A stretch of 64,000 bases of DNA from Zygnema cylindricum (taxonomy: Eukaryota; Streptophyta; Zygnematophyceae; Zygnematales; Zygnemataceae): assembly GCA_037447655.1 (NCBI GenBank), contig JBBHKE010001118.1, positions 1 through 64,000 of the forward strand, read 5' to 3'. The notes under the pieces are model-generated. The model saw only the letters and a list, made by a program, of their open reading frames with translations, had not been told where the DNA came from and searched no databases. The translations under genes and the position numbers were made by a program. Of this stretch, positions 1 through 11,560 are shown piece by piece. Within the stretch, counting starts at the first letter, position 1; each line of letters begins with the position of its first letter.

Positions 1-414
1 TTTGTTCGAATACTCAGCCATTGTACCCCCAGTGTACTTATAGTCACAAATTTTTCCAGCCAATAGAAGCTCTTCTTAGACATTAGCCTTTTCATAATCA
101 TTTTTAAGGGATATCCAAATATCAACTGTTTTTTTCATTTTAATATGAGACATAACTAAGTCCTCAGATATACATAATTTCAGAATAGCATAAGCCTGCA
201 TATTTTTCTTAGACCATGATGGATCATATTCATCTAGCGAACCATCCAATATATCCAAAAGATTAACATTCTCAAAATGTGTCTCCACCATATCTGCTCT
301 GTAAACATACTTTTACCCGGAAAAGATAGGAATTCTTGATGATACGCCCATAACCTGTTGTTCTACAACCACCGGTGCAAGTGAAGGAGCAGCAGTAGTT
401 GTAGAAGTAGATAT
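1..414 (-). pseudogene. Family C unit C0: gag N-terminal remnant
   Basis: Minus-strand coding remnant of the Gag N-terminus of copia family C, entering from the left edge. The peptide VETHFENVNLLDILDGSLDE is legible between about 76 and 291 and matches intact C gag starts at 43286 and 17215. The expected start codon at 412-414 has changed from ATG to ATA, and the frame carries a stop near 291-300, so it is not translatable. Upstream sequence (356-437) is the end of its LTR. The rest of this unit lies outside the window to the left. The call rests on colinearity with five other C units in the window. Confidence 0.8.
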
Positions 415-437
415 GATACACTCTCAGAAGCTATCAA
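356..437 (-). repeat. Family C LTR, last ~80 bp (unit C0)
   Basis: The final part of a family C LTR in minus orientation, ending in ACA at 356 next to the primer site 346-355. It breaks at 436-438, where family A LTR sequence begins at a point about 390 bp into that LTR. The junction has 2-3 bp of shared sequence, consistent with a deletion that removed the rest of this LTR and the head of the A1 LTR. Confidence 0.75.
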
Positions 438-1158
438 ATTTAACGTTGCGATCGACGGTTCGCAAAGGAGAACGAATTTCAAGCAGTAAACACGGAATGT
501 TGACCGTCGAAAATCAACCGTCAACACGAAACTTTGACCGGTGAAATTCAACGGTCAATATTTATTCGGCGCACCGTGAGATCCAACGGCTGAAATCGAT
601 CGCCGTTAAACAAACGAACGGCATGCATGAGTGCCGGTATGCCGAAACTACTATATGGGAGCAGTTCGGCGAAATGGGAGGAAATGACACGTGGCATCAT
701 CCTATTGGATGCCGGAAGAGAAAAGGGAAAGAATGACGTTGACCTATTTGCCACGTGGCAGACCAAGAGTGGTGCCGAATATATCCGTATATAAAGTACG
801 GCGACTTCTGTACTTTATTTGTACGATAGTTAGGGTACTCTATTTTGATTGGTTTAGAATAGCTATTAGGAGTTTTTCAGGACTTAGAAAAATATTGAAA
901 AGTCCTCTCTCTCCTAGAGGCCATCTGTACAAATATGTTGTCTTTGAACAGCCATAAGTTAATGCTTAGGTGAGCAAATTCAGTGATTCTTTTTGCAGCG
1001 GACTCAGGGGAGTCCACACTACACAAAGGTGTATTTAGTAAGTGTTTTGCGTCTCAGGGTGGGACTTCTTCATTGTCAAATTCAAAAGTGCATATACTAT
1101 ACTAAAGGTTTCATATAAGCTGGACATTCTGTGTACCAATGGAGGTCACAGAATTACA
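436..1158 (+). repeat. A1 5' LTR (truncated)
   Basis: Matches A2 5' LTR from 22420 onward and ends in ATTACA directly before the primer site. It retains the promoter portion: paired G-boxes, TATA, GTAC cluster and CCAAT box. The gag ATG (1139) lies 20 nt inside its 3' end. The tRNA-like module present in the full LTR is in the missing part. Confidence 0.85.
688..854 (+). promoter_or_regulatory. Family A U3 promoter motifs
   Basis: Seen in order: CACGTGGC (688-695), GCCACGTGGC (750-759), TATATAAA (788-795), four GTAC cores (796, 810, 821, 835), and TTGATTGGTT (845-854), an inverted CCAAT box. The same order of G-box, GTAC cluster and CCAAT box recurs in B and F LTRs. Plant bZIP proteins bind ACGTGGC and SBP-domain proteins bind GTAC. 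Use of these sites here is inference. Confidence 0.55.
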
Positions 1159-2280
1159 GGTTATGGGCCCACCCTCTAGGGAACCCATTTTTAATGGAAG
1201 AAGGTTCATTTATTGGGAAACCATGATGAAGGGTGCATTGTTTGAAAAACGGATCTGGGGCATTGTGAGTGGCTGTGTGCGTCGGCCATCCGCTAAAATG
1301 GGAGTTCCACCAGGGTTTGGAGGATCTCGGTTCACTGAAGGATTTGCAAGGGCACAGGGGGTGGAGGATGTTGCTGAAAGCACCATGTCGGACAAATGGA
1401 AGGAGAAAATCACACCGATGGCTAGTGGAACGGCTCCAGTAGCACGTGTTCAGAAAATAGAGGCAAATAATACTGAAATATGTGATTTCAACAATACCGT
1501 GGCAACTCATTTTATTATCGGGCGTCTCACTGAGGGAGTGGGTACACCTCATCTTCATGTGGAGAGGGCAAACGAGTTGTGGGAAGCCCTTGTCGACATT
1601 TACAAGAGCTGTACGATTCAGCAGCAGAAGCAGGCAGATCAGAAGGTACAGGCATATGTGTACAAAGAGGGAAGATGTTAGATTTCTGTAATGATTTGGC
1701 TGGGTTATTCATGGAGTTAGAAAGTGTAGGAAAAAGGGAGACTCAGAAAGAGAAGGTGAAACTTTGCTAATGAAACTCCCAGATGATTATGAGAACATGG
1801 TTAACACGGTCCACGATTTGTCAGATCATCAATGGATCTAGAATTCTGTTGTGGGGATGATTTTGGTTCGGGAAATCACAATTGAGATTCGTAGGGGAGG
1901 AAAGAGTGTTCAAGCATTGGCTACTAGTACTGACTGGGGGGATAAGGATTCCAAGAAACCTTATGGGAACTTTGGTGGAGGAGGAAGAGGAAACCATGAC
2001 GGATCTACACCAAGGGCTTCGAAGGGGCTTTGCCATTCTTGTAAGAAGCCGGGACACTACATGGCGGAGTGCACTAAGTTGACGGAGTTGAGATTGAAGG
2101 AGGAATAGACTGGAAAACCATCCGGAAGGAAAAAGATGGCGTTCGTTGCTTCACAATTCGTGGAAGAGGATGCCGATGATGACGATGGAGAACTTCTTCT
2201 CAATGAAGAGTTGGAGGTGAAAGGTGAGCCGGAGATTCCAAGAAGGCAAAAGTGTGCTTTTGGTGGAGTGAAACAAGCTC
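1139..2280 (+). pseudogene. A1 gag (capsid and nucleocapsid), broken
   Basis: The start codon at 1139 lies inside the 5' LTR. The N-terminal region reads MEVTELQVMGPPS followed by FIYWETMM, resembling the FDG-x-xYxxW start of copia Gag. A C-terminal CCHC zinc knuckle, CHSCKKPGHYMAEC, is at 2031-2072. A frameshift near 1676, a stop near 1840 and TAG at 2106-2108 divide it. A serine- and acid-rich linker follows to about 2280 before protease. A2 carries the same breaks. The intact protein would package element RNA into virus-like particles in the cytoplasm. Confidence 0.8.
1159..1171 (+). promoter_or_regulatory. Primer binding site, initiator tRNA-Met anticodon-arm type (A1)
   Basis: GGTTATGGGCCCA begins at the first base after the LTR. 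It is the reverse complement of the universal initiator tRNA-Met anticodon stem-loop (TGGGCCCATAACC), not of a tRNA 3' end. That matches the half-tRNA priming of Drosophila copia and yeast Ty5. It is also translated as part of Gag (V-M-G-P). Confidence 0.8.
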
Positions 2281-3900
2281 CTGAAGAAGGATGGATCATT
2301 GATTCAGGGGCCACTTTGCATATGTGTAGAGAAAAAACATTGTTTACCAAAATGAGAAAGATCCCTACTGTAGAGATAAAGTATGGAGATGGGAGGATAG
2401 TGACTACTAATTCAGTGGGATCAGTAGATCTGAGGGTCCTAGTTGATGGAAAGACATCTATCGTCACTTTCTCTGATGTTATTTTTATTCCGGAGCTGAA
2501 CTAAAATCTTATCTCTACGTCGGTCTTAAATGATAAAGGCTTTGAGTCTAGTACTAAGAAAGGAGTCTTTCTTGCTAGCTATGAGAAGAAAGTGTACTTC
2601 ACAGCTGAAAAAGGTAGCCAAGGAATGTTTAGGCTAAATTTGAGTAATGGAAAGGCGGGAGTTTACTATGCTGGCGTAAGTGATTTGATGATGTGGCACA
2701 AAATATTGGGACATGTGAATCTAGATAGATTGAAAGAAATGAAGAAAATGGGTATAGTTGAGGGAATACATTTTGAGGATAATGAGACTTTGGATGATTT
2801 TAGTGGGTGCGCACAAGGAAAAGCCCACAGATTGCCTTTTCCAAAGGTTACAACATATAAGGGTGAAAAGGTTTTAGATTTGGTTCACACTGACATGTGG
2901 GACCGGCCAAAGTGCTATCAGTTAGAGGGAAAAGATTTACGCTACCTATCACTGATTATTTGTCTAGATACTCTAGAGTATATTCTTGAAAAACAAATTT
3001 GAGGCTTCGGCTTATTTTAAAGAGTATAAAGCATGGAGTGAAAAGCTCCATGAGACACGTATAAAAAGAGTGAAGAGTGATAATGGGGGGGAATTCACTT
3101 CTAATGAGTTTGAGGATTATTTGAAAGAGGAAGGGGTTCAACACCAAAAGACTGTCCCAAAGAATCCAGAACAAAACGGTGTAGCTGAGAGACTAAATCG
3201 GACTCTAAGTGATAGTGCCCGTAGTATGTTGACGGATAAAAAGATAAAGAAATTTTTTTGGGCAAAAGCTATGAATTGTGCTAACTATCTCAAAAATAGA
3301 GTCCTTACTTCGGCTATAAAAGGCCAAACACCTTATGAAAGATGGACCGGAAGAAAACCAAATATTTCACATTTAAAGGTGTTTGGAAGTCAAGTGTTTA
3401 GTCTAAACACAGAAAAATCTGATTGGAAGTTAGATGTTAGAGGAAAGCCGGGATACTTACTTGGATATGATGTAAATGTAAAGGGATATAGAGTTTATGA
3501 TCTCGGAAGAGAAGACATAATTCTAGTAAAACACCTGGTAGTTATGGATGAGGGAAAGTCCATAGATCCCTTTAAGTACACCAAATCGGTGAGGATTAGA
3601 ATTGAATCCGAAAATGAGTTAGATTCAGATTCTTATAATCGAACTCAAGTTCAGCCTGACCTTGCAGAAGAAGAGGAAAAATTGACCAAGAGTGACTCTC
3701 TCTTGGAGCCACAACATCCGGTTCAAACCGAGGAAGAACCGAGGAAAGACCAGGAATGGATGATGAACGTCCTGAGATGGACTCCACGGATAGTGGAGAA
3801 GGTGAAGTTATTCGGAGAATCCCAAGATTACCCTCTATCCCAGCGTCGGAGTTTGAAAGAGGAAGGAGAAGCAGTAAGAGACTTTGAGAGAGACAAGTGA
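2280..3900 (+). pseudogene. A1 protease and integrase, broken
   Basis: The aspartic protease motif is WIIDSGATLHMC, with catalytic DSG at 2301-2309. TAA at 2502-2504 ends this piece. The GAG-pre-integrase HHCC zinc domain is at about 2690-2840 (HKILGHVN, then CAQGKAH). Around 2890-3000 a frame change garbles the segment between the first catalytic Asp (HTDMW) and the core. The core then continues with SDNGGEFTSNEF and PEQNGVAERLNRTL (about 3076-3210), giving the second D and the E of D,D-35-E. The C-terminal GYxxxxKGYRVYDL segment follows and TGA closes at 3898-3900. Shared with A2. Confidence 0.82.
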
Positions 3901-5516
3901 ACAACAAGGTAACTAAGCTGTCACATTTGAGTGAACCCCAGACTCACTCGGAAGCAGTTAATAGTCTAGAAGGTGATAGATGGGTGATAGTTATTAATGA
4001 TGAGATGGCTTCTATTATGGAAGCAAACACATGGGAGTTGGTGGATTGTCCTCCAGATAGAAAGCCGATAAGATGCAAGTGGGTATTTAAGTTATAGCTC
4101 AACCCAGATAACACTATCAAGCGATACAAGGCCAGATAAGTGGCAAAGGGGTTCACACAGAAGGAGGGGATTGATTATGAGGAGACTTTTGCTCCGGTTG
4201 TTAGATTCCCCTCTGTTCGGATTCTACTTAGTCTCGCGGCAGCGGAAAACATGGAGGTGCACCAGATGGACATCAAAACTGCTTTCTTACATAGAGAATT
4301 GGAAGAAGAGATCTTCATGCGACAACCAGAAGGATTTGTGGAGAAAGGCGAGGAAAGCAAGGTGTGCAGATTGATAAAGTCCCTTTATGGACTAAAGCAA
4401 GCTCCACGCCAATGGAACAAAAACTGGACGAGTTTTTGACGAGTTTGGGATATATTCGAATCAGTTCGGATCATTCTATCTACTTATTTGAGGATGAGGA
4501 AGGTATAATTTTCATTGCCATATATGTTGATGATTTGCTTGTTTTGAGTAAATCAATGGAGAAAATAAATAGATTGAATAAGGATCTAAAATGTAGATTT
4601 GAAATGAAAGATTTGGGAGGGGCAAAGTACATCTTGGGAATTCAAATGGAGAGATATAGAGAAAAGAAAACAATTAGACTAACTCAAAAGAAAGCAATTG
4701 GGAATATGCTTGAAAAATTTCAAATGGAAAAAGCAAATAGTTGTACGACTCCAATGGACTTACAGAAGGGAAATGAGGGGAGCTCAGAAGAGGGGGTCTC
4801 GATCCTAGATAACGAGCTAGGACCTGAGGAAAGGAAGTTCATGCAAACTATTCTGTACAGAAAAGTTGTCGGTAGTTTGATCTACTTTATGAATTGTACG
4901 CGTCTCGTATAGTTGCAGCTGTGGGAGTATTAAGTAGGAGTCTGAATGATCCTGGGAAGAAAGATTGGGAAGCCGCCAAAGGGTCATGCAATACTTGATA
5001 GGAACGAGAGATCTATGTTTGCATTTGGCAGGGGATAATACTAACATCACCACTTGGAGTGATGCTAGTTATAGGGATGCTCCGATGAGGAGGTGTACTT
5101 CTGGGTATGTGTTGTAAGCTGGGAATAAGGCTTACTGTAGGAGCAGTAAGCAACAAAAGGTGATTGCTCAGTCCACCATGGAGGCTGAGTATATGGTCTC
5201 TTGTTCGGCTGTGAAAGAATTGATGTGGCTAAAATCTTTGCTTCAACAATTAGGATATATGAAGAGCGAAGTGCAAAAAATATTTTGTGACAATCAAGCT
5301 GCGATTGCAATTGCAGCAAACCCTAAGCATCACTTTAAAGCAAAGCATATGGATATTCGTTTGAGCTTTGTTAGAGAGAAGGTTGAGAATAAAATAATTA
5401 GTTTGGAATATAGACCGGATGGAGAGATGGTAGCAGATATGATGACTAAGCCGGTTCCTTCTCCCAAATTAAAATTTTGTAGGGAGAGGTGTGGACTGAA
5501 AGAAAAGCTAGACTAG
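3897..5516 (+). pseudogene. A1 reverse transcriptase and RNase H, broken
   Basis: RT begins with WELVDCPPDRKPI and CKWVFKL, is stopped by TAG at 4095-4097 and TAA at 4138-4140, and resumes with [18 protein letters not shown] and MDIKTAFLH. The catalytic YVDDLL is intact (4523-4540). RNase H carries AQSTMEAEYM, FCDNQAAIAIAANPKHH and MDIRLSFVREKV. Frameshift near 4437 and stops at 4911 and about 5115 break it. The C-terminus ADMMTKPVPSPKLKFC is typical of copia RNase H tails. Residue conservation is high despite the stops, suggesting recent decay or amplification of an already broken copy. Confidence 0.85.
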
Positions 5517-5529
5517 AAAATAAAGGGAG
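5517..5529 (+). other. Polypurine tract (A1)
   Basis: AAAATAAAGGGAG immediately before the 3' LTR; the A2 and B1 counterparts are AAAATAAGGGGAG. It would prime plus-strand DNA synthesis. Confidence 0.7.
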
Positions 5530-6643
5530 GGTTGAAAAATAGATATTTTATGTTCTATCTTTTTGGGTCCTGCAGTTCTCATACTTGTCGTAGTCACTGA
5601 GAATTGGCAGGCAGCCATGTCTGCCTTACACAGATGAGAAGATAGAAAGAAGATTAGGCTCATGCAAAAGAAATATTGCCACAATCAGGAATTGATCCTT
5701 AACCTCCGGACAACAACCGTACGATGATGTCGCTTGCTTTAACCAAAAGGTCTTGATGAATCGTGACATTCATTGTATTTGATATATATTTAAACTCATA
5801 TCTACAGCACATTCCATTTAACATCCTACGAAACGAAACGCAACATAGAACGTATGGTACCGCACAAAATGCAGTACCGCACGAAATTAATGAAACAAAC
5901 ATTTAATTTCGATGGACGAAATAAAAATGTCGCGATCGACGGTTCGCAAAGTGAGAACAAATTTCAAGCGGTAAACACGGAATGTTGACCGTCGAAATTC
6001 AACGGTCAACACGGAACTTTGACCGGTGAAATTCAATGGTCAACATTTATTCGGCGCACCGTGAGATCCAACGGCTGAAATCGATCGCCGTAAAACGAAC
6101 GAACGGCATGCATGAGTGCCGGTATGCCGGAACTACTATATGGGAGCAGTTCGGCAAAATGGGAGGAAATGACACGTGGCATCATCCTATTGGATGACGG
6201 AAGAGAAAAGGGACAGAATGACGTTGACCTATTTGCCACGTGGCAGACCAAGAGTGGTGCCGAATATTTCCGTACATAAAGTACAGCGGCTTTTGTACTT
6301 TATTTGTATGATAGTTAGGGTACTCTACTTTGATTGGTTTAGAATAGCTATTAGGAGTTTTTCAGGAGTTAGAAAAATATTGAAAAGTCCTCTCTCTCCT
6401 AGAGGCCATCTGTAGAAATATGTTGTCTTTGAACAGCCATAAGTTAATGCTCAGGTGAGCAAATTCAGTGATTCTTTTTGCAGCGGACTCAGGGGAGTCC
6501 AAGCTACACAACGGTGTAGTCAGTCAGATTTTTGCGTCCCAGTGTGGGACTTATTGATTGTCAAAGTCAAAAGTGCATATACTATCCTTGAGGCTTCATA
6601 TAAGCTGGACATTCTCTGTACCAATGGAGGTCAAAATATTACA
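5530..6643 (+). repeat. A1 3' LTR (full, 1114 bp)
   Basis: Begins GGTTGAAAAATAG (TGTTGAAAAATAG in A2, first base mutated) and ends ATTACA. Modules in order are the conserved head box CTTGTCGTAGTCACTGAG (about 5585), an antisense tRNA-like block (5685-5753), paired CACGTGGC boxes, a GTAC cluster with CCAAT box, and the gag start region at the end. The last ~25 bp encode the first Gag residues in the 5' copy. Confidence 0.9.
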
Positions 6644-6747
6644 CAAAATACCTGTAATATGCTGTAAGTGACGAGGAGTGTCCTTGTAGATCCATGTTCG
6701 GTTCATCACAATAATTTACTGAGGCTTAAAGCTTTCCAAAGTCAACA
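6644..6747 (-). repeat. Family C LTR head fragment beside A1 (unit C1 3' LTR)
   Basis: The first ~100 bp of a family C LTR in minus orientation, starting (read leftward) TGTTGACTTTGGAAAGC at 6747. CAAAA at 6644-6648 is the right target duplication of the A insertion. The uninterrupted equivalent is at 36352-36454. Confidence 0.8.
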
Positions 6748-6890
6748 CTCTCCTAAAGCTTTAACTTAGTGTATCGACGCAGCTGCGATGTCAAAGTAGC
6801 GCAGCTGCGATGTCACACTAGCGCAACATAGTAACATATTAGCGCAGAATGGCAGTATCGCAGTGTAGCAACCCAATTATTCACCCTATC
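6748..6890 (-). repeat. C1 polypurine tract and palindrome-rich pre-PPT spacer
   Basis: Reading leftward, the pol stop region is followed by about 130 bp of noncoding spacer and then the purine tract AAAGCTTTAGGAGAG ending at 6748. The spacer holds two perfect copies of the palindrome CGCAGCTGCG (6778-6787, 6800-6809), each followed by ATGTCA. Equivalent spacers precede C4 and C6 (palindrome at 50078-50087). Confidence 0.6.
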
Positions 6891-9420
6891 CCAGTGCATC
6901 CCTAAAGTACTTCAACTTGGGAGCAGGAAGAGCTTTAGTAAGCATATCAACAATCATTCTTGGTCTGACTGATAACATAGATTAATCACCCTAGAGAACA
7001 CTTTTTCTCTTACAGAGTGTAATCTTATATCCATGTGCTCACTCTTGAAGTGATGACTTAGGTTAGAGGCAATGTCAATGGCAGCTTGGTTATCACACCA
7101 GATTAACTGTGGACACACCTGCATGTATCTTAGTTCTTTTATCATGGATTTTACCCATAAGAGTTATTTAAAGGTCGAGCTTGCTTCCAAATATTTTGAC
7201 TCCATTGTTGACTGTGCTACAACCTTTTAAAGTTTGCTGCTCGAGCATTAAGTCCCATTCCAAATTTGTAGAACAAATCCCGTGGTGGATTTCTGGCTTG
7301 GCATGTAGCCATAGCTTGCATCACTCCACGTTTGCAACTTCACTTCTCCTTTGCCTAGTATGAGTTGAGGTCTTTGGTTCTTGCCAAATATCTTAAGACT
7401 CTCCTTGGTGCATCAAAATCAGATTTTCTCGGATTCTCTAGACTTTTGCTTAGTACCCCAATTGCTACAACAATGTCAGGACGGGTACAGTTCATGAAAT
7501 ATATTAAGCTTCCCACTATATGTCTGTATGGTATTTGTGACATAAAATAAATCTCCCGTGACTCTAAATACTTGATAACAATGAAACATGGTGTTGTCTC
7601 TTCTCCCTCTAACTTTTGCCGAAACTCCATTGGAGTTAGACATCCTTTTGCCCCTCGCATTCCATACTTATCTAGCATGTTTCCAATAGCCTCATTTTGA
7701 GCTAGTTTTATTAATTTTTTATTTTTGTCCTTTCTACATGGATACCCAAAATATATTTTGCCTCACCGAGGTCTTTCACGTCGAATCGTGAACTTAGAGC
7801 AGTTTTGATTTTGGTAATTTTAGCCATTGATTTGCTAATTAATAGTAAATCATCTACCTACACCGCTATATACACTATCTCATCCTCACCCTTTATAACA
7901 TAGACAAAGTGATCAGAACTTATCCTTTGAAATCTTAGACTAGTGAAGAATTCATCAAGCTTCAGATTCCATTGCCTAGGTGCCTGTTTTAGGCCGTACA
8001 AAGATTTTAGCAATTTGCATACTAAGTGCTCTTTTCTTGGTTTTGCATACATTTCAAATTGTTGCATGTAAATGGTCTCCTCTTGTTCTCCATGCAAAAA
8101 TGATGTCTTTATATCCATCTGATGTACTTCCATATTTTCTATACCAGCTAAGGACAGCAAAATCCTAACTGTCAAAAATCGTACAATCGGAAAAAATGTT
8201 TCTTCTAAATCAATTCCTTCGTTTTTATTATACCCCTTTGCCTTAAGTCTAGCCTTGTATCGTTCAATGTTGTTATCCGGATTTAACTTCACCTTGAATA
8301 CCCATTTTCTGTTGATCGCTTTTCGGTTTGGGAGAAGGTCGATAAGCTCCCATGTTTGAGCCTCCATGATGGACTTCATTTCATTGTTTGATGCCTCGAT
8401 CTAGTGATTACGCTCTGGTGATGAGAAGGCCTCTCAGATGGTTAGAGGCTCCCTTGAGGCTGTCGAGTAGTTAAAGTGAGAGTTTGCTTGCATGCAGTTG
8501 TTGGATCTTTTTCCCCCCGAAAATTTTGAGGCTGAGATCGACGTATGCCGCGCATTGCGTTGATGTGGTGATTGCCATTTGTGGGCATTGACCGCTGTTG
8601 GTTAGGTTGGTACTAAACTTGTTGATGAACTCGGAGAATTTCAGACTCCTGAGCCAACAATGGAGAATTCGGCATCATGGGACAATTTCTTGCATGCAAT
8701 CTAAAATGACATACTCTTGTACTTTTTGTTGCTTTTGTTGCTCTGTCATTTGAAATGAATCTATCGAGTCTAGTTTATTTTTGACAATGATGTTTCTTGT
8801 TTCAATTATTTTTTGCGTCTCAATCACAAAAGCCTTATAACCTTTTGAGTGATCATCATATCCTAACAAAATACCAGGTCATCCCTTCGGTTCCATTTTC
8901 CATCTAATAGTAGATGTATCCAAGAAAAAGCATTGACTACCAAAGACTTTGAAATGGCTATCATCTGGTTTGCTACATGTCCAAATCTCGTTAGGAGTAG
9001 TATTTACCAATCTTGATCCTATCCTATTTTTAATTAAAGCTGCACAATTTAGAGCATTAGCCCATAATTTCGGTTCCACATTTGTATCTGCGAGCATCGA
9101 CATAGAGCTCTCAGTGAGAGTTCTATTTAACCTCTACAACTCCCCATTTTGTTCAAATTAATATAGAAGAGTCAACAGTTGACATATACCTTCCTCGAGT
9201 AAACAGGTTACAAATTCCTTCGATGTTTATTCACCACCATTGTCTGATTTAAGCTCCAAAATAGCTAAATTATGAAGTTTTTCAACTCATGCCTTATAGT
9301 GTTTGAAGTGACCAAACACTTAGCCCTTTTTCTTCATGAAGTAAACTTTTGTAAACCAGGAGAAATCATCTGTGAAGGTGACCATATATTTCATCCTCCC
9401 GGCAGATGGAACCTTGGGAG
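6890..9420 (-). pseudogene. C1 pol: RNase H, RT, integrase C-part (minus), broken
   Basis: From right to left this holds integrase residues (KSDNGGE near 9233-9250; the FKVFGSQCFFLDTS segment near 8920), then RT ([47 protein letters not shown] at 8379-7860), then RNase H (WCDNQAAIDIASNLSHH, MDIRLHSVREKV at about 7145-6960). The RT active site is preceded by TAG at 7856-7858, where Tyr of YVDD is expected; C3 has the same stop. Many further stops occur. B1 is inserted at 9421-9425, splitting this unit from its gag/protease half at 15831-17215. Confidence 0.82.
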
Positions 9421-9425
9421 GTCTA

Positions 9426-10467
9426 TGTTGAAATATGTAGTTTTTATTATATTTTCTAGGTCTAAATTTATTAGAAAAGAAAAAGTAGGCAGCTTGCCTC
9501 TATCTCTTCTCTCTCTCTCGCCCCCATACTTGTTGTAGTCACTGAAGGAGAGAGAGAGAGAGAGCAATGGAGCCATGGCTGCGTCAACTCCATAGGAAGG
9601 ACTAAAGAGTGGCTTAAGCCACTCTCAACAAAAGGTTGAGTCCAGAAGGACTCGAACCCCCGACCGGTAGAGAGCGGCGTAGCCGTTAGCTCTAACCAGT
9701 CTGTCGTAGAAGTCCGTTAGGTGATATAGGGTTTCATTAGTATTTAAACTATTGTAATGTACTAGATTCATTTAACTGAAACCCTCAACGCCACACATAG
9801 ATACAGTTCTACGAAATACGAAGTACTGTACTTGTTTGAAATGGATATCGTGCATTTTGTTTGGAAAGCGAAACAAATATCGCGCAAGTATTTATTACGG
9901 CCGAGATTGAATTTCACGTCAAATCTAACGGCGCACATTATCGCCGAAATCCCGGAATGGTCATTTTGGCATTTAGTGACGTGGCATGACCTCGCGCCAC
10001 GTGGGAAGACATCATTCGGTCGCGGGAATTCCGAGGAACGTACGGACGAGTGGAAAGTGGACAAGCGTCCACTTAATGGCCTTGTCGTACAGAGGCCGTA
10101 CAGAAAATACATCGGCAGTAGTACTTTCTTGTACTATACAGTTTTTGATTGGTTCGTACAGGCAGTAGATAGAAGCTATGAGAGGGAAGTAGGAAAAACT
10201 AGGACTTAGGAAAATTTAGGTAGATAGTCCTCTCTCTGAGAGTTTGTATAAATTGGCATCTTTGCCACCCTATAACTTATCGCGTGGTTGGCCTTTTTCA
10301 GTGATTCTTTTTTCTACGGACTTAGGGGAGTCCAAGCTACACAGGGGTGCAGTCAAATTGTCAGTTTGCCTTCTTGGGGAGCAGTGGTTGTGGCTTAAAG
10401 TGGGTTAGTTAAATATTATCTAAAGGCTTCCTATATTCAGTGGTCCAATGGAGGACACAAAATTGCA
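9426..10467 (+). repeat. B1 5' LTR
   Basis: Begins TGTTGAAATATGTAG and ends GAATTGCA. Contains the head box CTTGTTGTAGTCACTGA, (AG)n tract (about 9547-9563), antisense tRNA-like block (9646-9712, with T-arm-like GACTCGAACCCCCGACC and D-arm-like TTAGCTCTAACCAGT), ACGTGGC boxes (about 9979-10004), five GTAC cores in 73 bp (10087-10159), and TTGATTGGTT (10145-10154). The gag ATG at 10448 is 20 nt inside its end. Confidence 0.9.
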
Positions 10468-11560
10468 GGTTATGGGCCCACCCTCTAGGGTGCCCACCTT
10501 CAATGGATCTGGGTTCATCTATTGGGAAGCCATGATGATGGGAGCTTTGTGTGAAAAACGATACTGGGGTATCGTCAGTGGACAAGTGAAACGTCCACCT
10601 TCGGGAACTCCACCAGGATTTGGGGGAGTAAGGTTTCCTGCAACAACGGCTGCCTCGGCGGAGGAGGCAGATGATGGGGATAACAGTGTGTCCGAAAAGG
10701 GGAAAGGGAAGGAGACACCCCTCACTCCTATTGCCACAGTATCGGGAGCGGCAATCGTGAAGACCATGGAGAACGATACTCAAATGTGGGAGGATGTAAA
10801 CATGGCTGCCAAGAACTTCATTCTGAGGCACCTCACTCAAGGTTTGGCCACTTCTCATCTTCACATTTAGAAGGCCGAGGAGTTGTGGGTGAGTTTGGTG
10901 GAAATTTATAGAGCTGGAACTATACAGGAGCTCCAGTTGGCTGAGCAAAAGCTACTGAGTTACACTTACAAAGGAGGAAAGATGTTAGATTACAGTAATG
11001 ATCTTTCTTGTTTGTATACGGAAATGGAAAGTGCCGGGTGGAAAGGTACAATGAAAATGAAAGTTAACACCCTTATCATGAAATTACCAAATGAGTTCGA
11101 AAACTTAGTGTACCGAGTACACTGAATGCCTGATAGTTCATGGAAATGGAAAACAGTAGTCAGGATGATACTTGTGCAGGAAAACACAATGGAGATTAGG
11201 AGAGGAGGAAAGAGCATTCAAGCTCTAGCAGTAGGAGGGGACCGATGGGGGAAGGACCCGAAGAAACCATATAGAGGGGAAAGAGATCATTCTGGGGGAC
11301 AGAGGCCCCCAAAGGGTCTTTGTCATTATTGCAAAAAGCCGGGACACTTTATTGCAAATTGTGTCAAGCTATCAGAGCTGAGGCTCCAAGAGAACCGTGG
11401 AGGGGGTTCTTCCGGAGGGAAGAAAAGGCACTTGTGGTAACAAAAGTGTCAGGAGAAACCAAGGATGAGTCCTCTGAGGAGGATGGGGAGCTTCTTCTTG
11501 ACGAGAGTTTGCAGAGAGAAGGAGATTCCTCGGAGGCAGAAGTGTGCCCTTGGAGCCATC
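10448..11560 (+). pseudogene. B1 gag, broken
   Basis: Starts at 10448 inside the LTR with MEDTKLQVMGPPSRVP, passes through the primer site (GGTTATGGGCCCA, 10468-10480), then FIYWEAMMMGALCEKRYWGIVSG. TAG at 10868 and TGA at 11123 interrupt it. The zinc knuckle CHYCKKPGHFIANC lies at about 11323-11364. A frame change near 11420-11465 leads into the acidic linker. The family relation to A gag is clear along its length. Upstream half is capsid-like and downstream half nucleocapsid. Confidence 0.83.

Larger units (their letters stand above)
436..6643 (+). mobile_element. Copia element A1 (5'-truncated, degenerate)
   Basis: Ty1/copia retrotransposon with a 5' LTR lacking its first ~390 bp, primer site, gag, protease, integrase, reverse transcriptase, RNase H, purine tract and full 3' LTR. 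The coding region is broken by many stops and frameshifts. It is colinear with A2 at a constant offset of 21,985 bp between 2108 and 5516 and shares its lesions. The right flank CAAAA (6644-6648) is continuous with a family C LTR whose empty site is seen at 36352-36356. The element therefore sits inside a C LTR; the left target duplication has been deleted. Confidence 0.9.

Noticed and set aside
2057-2467. Serine-rich minus-strand open frame of 136 codons opposite A1 gag/protease (also 24042-24452)
   Set aside because: It is the antisense shadow of the acidic gag-protease linker; conserved in A2 only because the DNA is duplicated.
9646-9712. A functional tRNA gene in the B1 LTR
   Set aside because: T-arm and D-arm words are recognisable only in reverse and the acceptor stem and anticodon arm do not pair convincingly; reported instead as a tRNA-like block.
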